DNA from: Archaeoglobus neptunius
GTDB taxonomy: Archaea; Halobacteriota; Archaeoglobi; Archaeoglobales; Archaeoglobaceae
Assembly: GCF_016757965.1 (NCBI RefSeq)
Contig: NZ_JAEKIW010000010.1
Location: 1 to 64,000, forward strand
Direction: 5' to 3'
Length of the DNA stretch: 64,000 nucleotides
Part shown: one piece after another, positions 61,912 through 64,000 of the stretch
Layout of the letters: each line of letters starts with the position of its first letter
How positions within the stretch are numbered: position 1 is the first letter of the stretch
Notes under the pieces: model-generated
Seen by the model: only the letters and a program-made list of their open reading frames with translations
Databases searched by the model: none
Told to the model about the DNA's origin: nothing
Made by a program: the position numbers and the translations under genes

Positions 61912-61967
61912 AATTGTTATTCGATTATTGTAACTGTTGTAAGTATAATTGTAATTGTTAGTATAAT
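61912..61967 (+). promoter_or_regulatory. TTGTTA-repeat motif, copy B
   Basis: This array contains AATTGTTAT, ATTGTAACTGTTGTAAG and TTGTAATTGTTAGTATAAT, ending in TTGTTAGTATAAT (61955-61967), one base different from the 13-mer in copy A. It lies about 70 bases upstream of the second PEF-CTERM gene, with a probable A-box ATTTATAC near 61993-62000 between them. Confidence 0.45.
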
Positions 61968-62034
61968 AATAATTTTATTAAATAGGAAAATTATTTATAC
62001 TCTTAAGTAACTATTAATGTTGAGGGGATGTAAA

Positions 62035-62937
62035 ATGAAAGTATTGAAATCGACAGTTCTGTCGATAGTGATAGGAATACTAATGGCGATAACCCCCACT
62101 CTTGCCGTTGACGTTTCTGTTGACGGTGATCTGAGTGATTGGGGATTATCCCAGATTTTGACAGACGATTGGAGCAACAAAACCACATGGATTCCAACAG
62201 TGGATGGTATCAGCTTCTTTGTGGAGGACAATCAGGACCCTGCAAACAGCGCAGCGATAAACTACAACGCTTCTTACACAGGAGTGCACATTTACGGCAA
62301 TACGACCTGGCAGGCACCCTACCGTGAACCGTTGCTGGTTGGGAACAGAGCGGAACCCTATGGTGGACCATCTGGAAAGTTTGGAGAAAAATTTGACATC
62401 GAGGCAATGTACGTTGCGGAGAACAGTTCACACATTTTCGTACTCATAATAACCTCTACTGCTACCGCCATGGGAGATCTGGCGCTTGATTTTGGGCCTG
62501 GCGGAGGGTATGGTTACGAGTATGCCGTGAATTTCCACAGATCGGGAGATACTGAAGGGGTTCTTGGTGGAGTTTATATGACCCCTACAAAGAACGACTG
62601 GACGAAACCGAGCCCGTTCCCGGAGAACGTGCCCGATAAGATCAATTTCTCAAGTGTTGATCCAATGAGCTATCTGTGTGTTGCGCAGATCAGCCTTACT
62701 GATCTGGGTGTGGATGATTTTGGCAGATCGAACTATGCATTTGAAGTGGCGATTCCGAAGAACTGTGTTGGAAACCCGGATCTGCCTGAAAAGCCGTCAA
62801 CTGCTTTGAATAGATTCTGGATAACCGAGTACTGCGGAAATGATTCCGGACCAAGTATACCAGAGTTCATTTCGATTCTGATACCTGCAGGTATTCTTCT
62901 TGGTTCTGTGTATTATTTCACAAGGAGAGAAAGGTAA
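62035..62937 (+). CDS. PEF-CTERM surface protein
   Basis: This 300-residue protein has a signal peptide (KVLKSTVLSIVIGILMA, cleavage near TLA/VDVS), an external beta-rich domain that starts VDGDLSDWG, like carbohydrate-binding DOMON-type or surface domains, and several NXS/T sites. It ends with IPEFISILI, a hydrophobic helix and TRRER, a PEF-CTERM sorting signal for the adjacent archaeosortase. The ATG at 62035 follows GAGGGGATGTAAA; an open frame six codons longer is not needed. Function of the external domain is unknown. Confidence 0.85.
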   Translation: MKVLKSTVLSIVIGILMAITPTLAVDVSVDGDLSDWGLSQILTDDWSNKTTWIPTVDGISFFVEDNQDPANSAAINYNASYTGVHIYGNTTWQAPYREPLLVGNRAEPYGGPSGKFGEKFDIEAMYVAENSSHIFVLIITSTATAMGDLALDFGPGGGYGYEYAVNFHRSGDTEGVLGGVYMTPTKNDWTKPSPFPENVPDKINFSSVDPMSYLCVAQISLTDLGVDDFGRSNYAFEVAIPKNCVGNPDLPEKPSTALNRFWITEYCGNDSGPSIPEFISILIPAGILLGSVYYFTRRER

Positions 62938-62977
62938 AATTAAATTTTAAATTATTTTATTTTTAAGGTTGAAAAAT

Positions 62978-64000
62978 ATGAAGATAATGGTTGATGTGGG
63001 GCATCCCGGACATGTCCACTTTTACAGAAATCCAGTAGCGAATTGGAAAAGAAACGGTCATGAGGTCCTTGTTGTTGCGAGGGATAAGGATCTCACCGTT
63101 AGCTTACTGAACTCGTTTGGTATCGAACATGTCAAAATAGGTGAGAGTAAAAATGGACTCATTGGTAAGGGTCTGGACATGATTGCCAAGGACTTGAAGC
63201 TCCTCAAAATTGCCAGAAAGTTCAAACCGGATATTCTTACCGGTATTTTCAGTCCGTACATATCTCAGGTCGGCTCGCTGATAAACAGACCTTCGGTGAT
63301 ATTCAACGATACTGAGATGGTGAGGTACAGCCAGCTCGTCACCACATTTGCTTCGGTGATATGCACGCCCAGATGCTTTCGTGGGAATGTGAGAAAGAAC
63401 ATCAGATATGACGGCTACCAGGAACTGGCGTATTTGCATCCGAATTATTTCGAACCTGACAGGTCAGTTTTGGAGGATCTTGGCATTGATGGTGAAAGAT
63501 ATATCGTGATGAGACTCATCTCCTGGAGTGCGTATCATGATTCCGGTCTCAAGGGGCTGGATTACAAGCAATTGCTTGAGACAGTAAAACACTTTGAGAA
63601 ATATGGCAGGGTGTTCATAACTTCCGAGAGGGAAATTAACGGCCCTCTGAAGAGGCATCTCCTGAAAGTTTCCCCGGAGAAAATACATTCCGTTCTCCAC
63701 CATGCCGATCTTTATTTTGGGGAGGGTGGCACGATGGCTGTCGAGTCTGCGTTGCTGGGCACACCGGCAATTCATGTCGAGTCCGATAAAAGCGGGAGAC
63801 CAACCGGTGAGACGAGCGGAAACTTTGTTGAGCTCAGGGACAGGTACGATCTCCTTTTCTTTTACGCCGACCACGATACAGCGGTTGAAAAGGCTACAGA
63901 ATTGCTTGAATCCGATAATACAAAGAGAGAGTGGCAGAAAAAGAGGGAGAAATTGATAAGAGATAAGGTTGATGTTGCGGAATGGGTAACGCAGTTTGTT
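62978..64000 (+). CDS. DUF354-family glycosyltransferase-like protein, truncated by window end
   Basis: The frame opens at an ATG at 62978 and runs past the right edge, giving 341 residues so far. It starts IMVDVGHPGHVHFYRN, the DUF354 signature, and has FGEGGTMAVESALLGTPAIHV in a late position, a GT-B-type nucleotide-sugar-binding element. DUF354 proteins are common in archaeal surface-polysaccharide clusters and are thought to be glycosyltransferases or epimerase-like enzymes. The gap to the PEF-CTERM gene is only 40 AT-rich bases. Confidence 0.85.
   Translation, partial: MKIMVDVGHPGHVHFYRNPVANWKRNGHEVLVVARDKDLTVSLLNSFGIEHVKIGESKNGLIGKGLDMIAKDLKLLKIARKFKPDILTGIFSPYISQVGSLINRPSVIFNDTEMVRYSQLVTTFASVICTPRCFRGNVRKNIRYDGYQELAYLHPNYFEPDRSVLEDLGIDGERYIVMRLISWSAYHDSGLKGLDYKQLLETVKHFEKYGRVFITSEREINGPLKRHLLKVSPEKIHSVLHHADLYFGEGGTMAVESALLGTPAIHVESDKSGRPTGETSGNFVELRDRYDLLFFYADHDTAVEKATELLESDNTKREWQKKREKLIRDKVDVAEWVTQFV

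Noticed and set aside
1-64000. CRISPR arrays and rRNA genes
   Set aside because: No regularly spaced repeats of 24-37 bases and no rRNA-like sequence were seen anywhere in the window.

Overview
The window is chromosomal DNA from a hyperthermophilic sulfate-reducing euryarchaeon, most likely an Archaeoglobus species or close relative. The support is gene content. DsrC carries both redox cysteines. Formylmethanofuran dehydrogenase subunits, formylmethanofuran:H4MPT formyltransferase, Orc1/Cdc6, archaeal ProRS, GAPDH and CoA-pathway enzymes, branched polyamine synthesis (SpeD plus BpsA), an archaeosortase with PEF-CTERM proteins, and an H/ACA guide RNA are also present. Genes are packed tightly with many ATGA overlaps, and promoters are AT-rich TATA boxes.

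Layout. 1-1.3 kb: the start of a transposase gene, a HicB/HicA toxin-antitoxin pair and tRNA-Leu(CAG). 1.4-9.7 kb: an ABC exporter, purine salvage (PRTase plus adenine deaminase), TrmO, a nucleotidyltransferase followed by a radical SAM protein, and orc1/cdc6. 9.7-11.8 kb: a small AT-rich accessory segment with an H/ACA-type RNA, decayed coding remnants, a putative regulator or antitoxin convergent with a PIN protein, and tRNA-Pro(GGG). 11.9-24.6 kb: dsrC with a CbiA/DsrN-like amidase, an envelope-related run ending in a degenerate FtsZ/tubulin-like protein, truA, gap, a CooT-like protein, an ABC-2 permease fused to a PrsW-like protease, and bpsA-speD. 24.9-34.4 kb: proS, an SCP2 protein, a radical SAM-CooC-DUF166 operon, valS, an FAH-family enzyme and a THUMP-SPOUT protein. 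34.5-40.2 kb: coaD and the complete phosphate module (pstSCAB-phoU, divergent from an AbrB-PhoU regulator across a perfect inverted repeat). 40.3-53.3 kb: ftr, thiD, a GPN GTPase, HIT, DsbA-like and ArsC-like proteins, a UbiD decarboxylase, polyferredoxin FwdF, CoaBC plus pantoate kinase, a nitrilase, a UbiA prenyltransferase and fwdG-fwdB-fwdD. 53.3-64 kb: a surface and glycan region with an aminotransferase, a UDP-sugar dehydrogenase, a GlcNAc-1-P transferase, a VanZ-like protein, split DUF1616 halves, two PEF-CTERM surface proteins, archaeosortase C, a BshC-like/PIG-L pair and a partial DUF354 protein.

How genes work together. Adenine deaminase and the PRTase form a salvage pair. Ftr and the Fwd subunits are the C1 branch used by Archaeoglobus to oxidise acetyl groups to CO2, and DsrC serves sulfite reduction. 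CoaBC, pantoate kinase and CoaD cover the archaeal CoA route. The last 11 kb looks like one cell-surface programme: sugar activation, lipid-linked glycan initiation, and sorting of PEF-CTERM proteins. The most interesting signals are the BshC-like/PIG-L pair beside the archaeosortase, the AT-rich motif shared by the two PEF-CTERM loci, an apparent ATT start codon, the degenerate FtsZ-like protein, the permease-protease fusion, the H/ACA RNA, and an out-of-frame upstream ORF overlapping speD.
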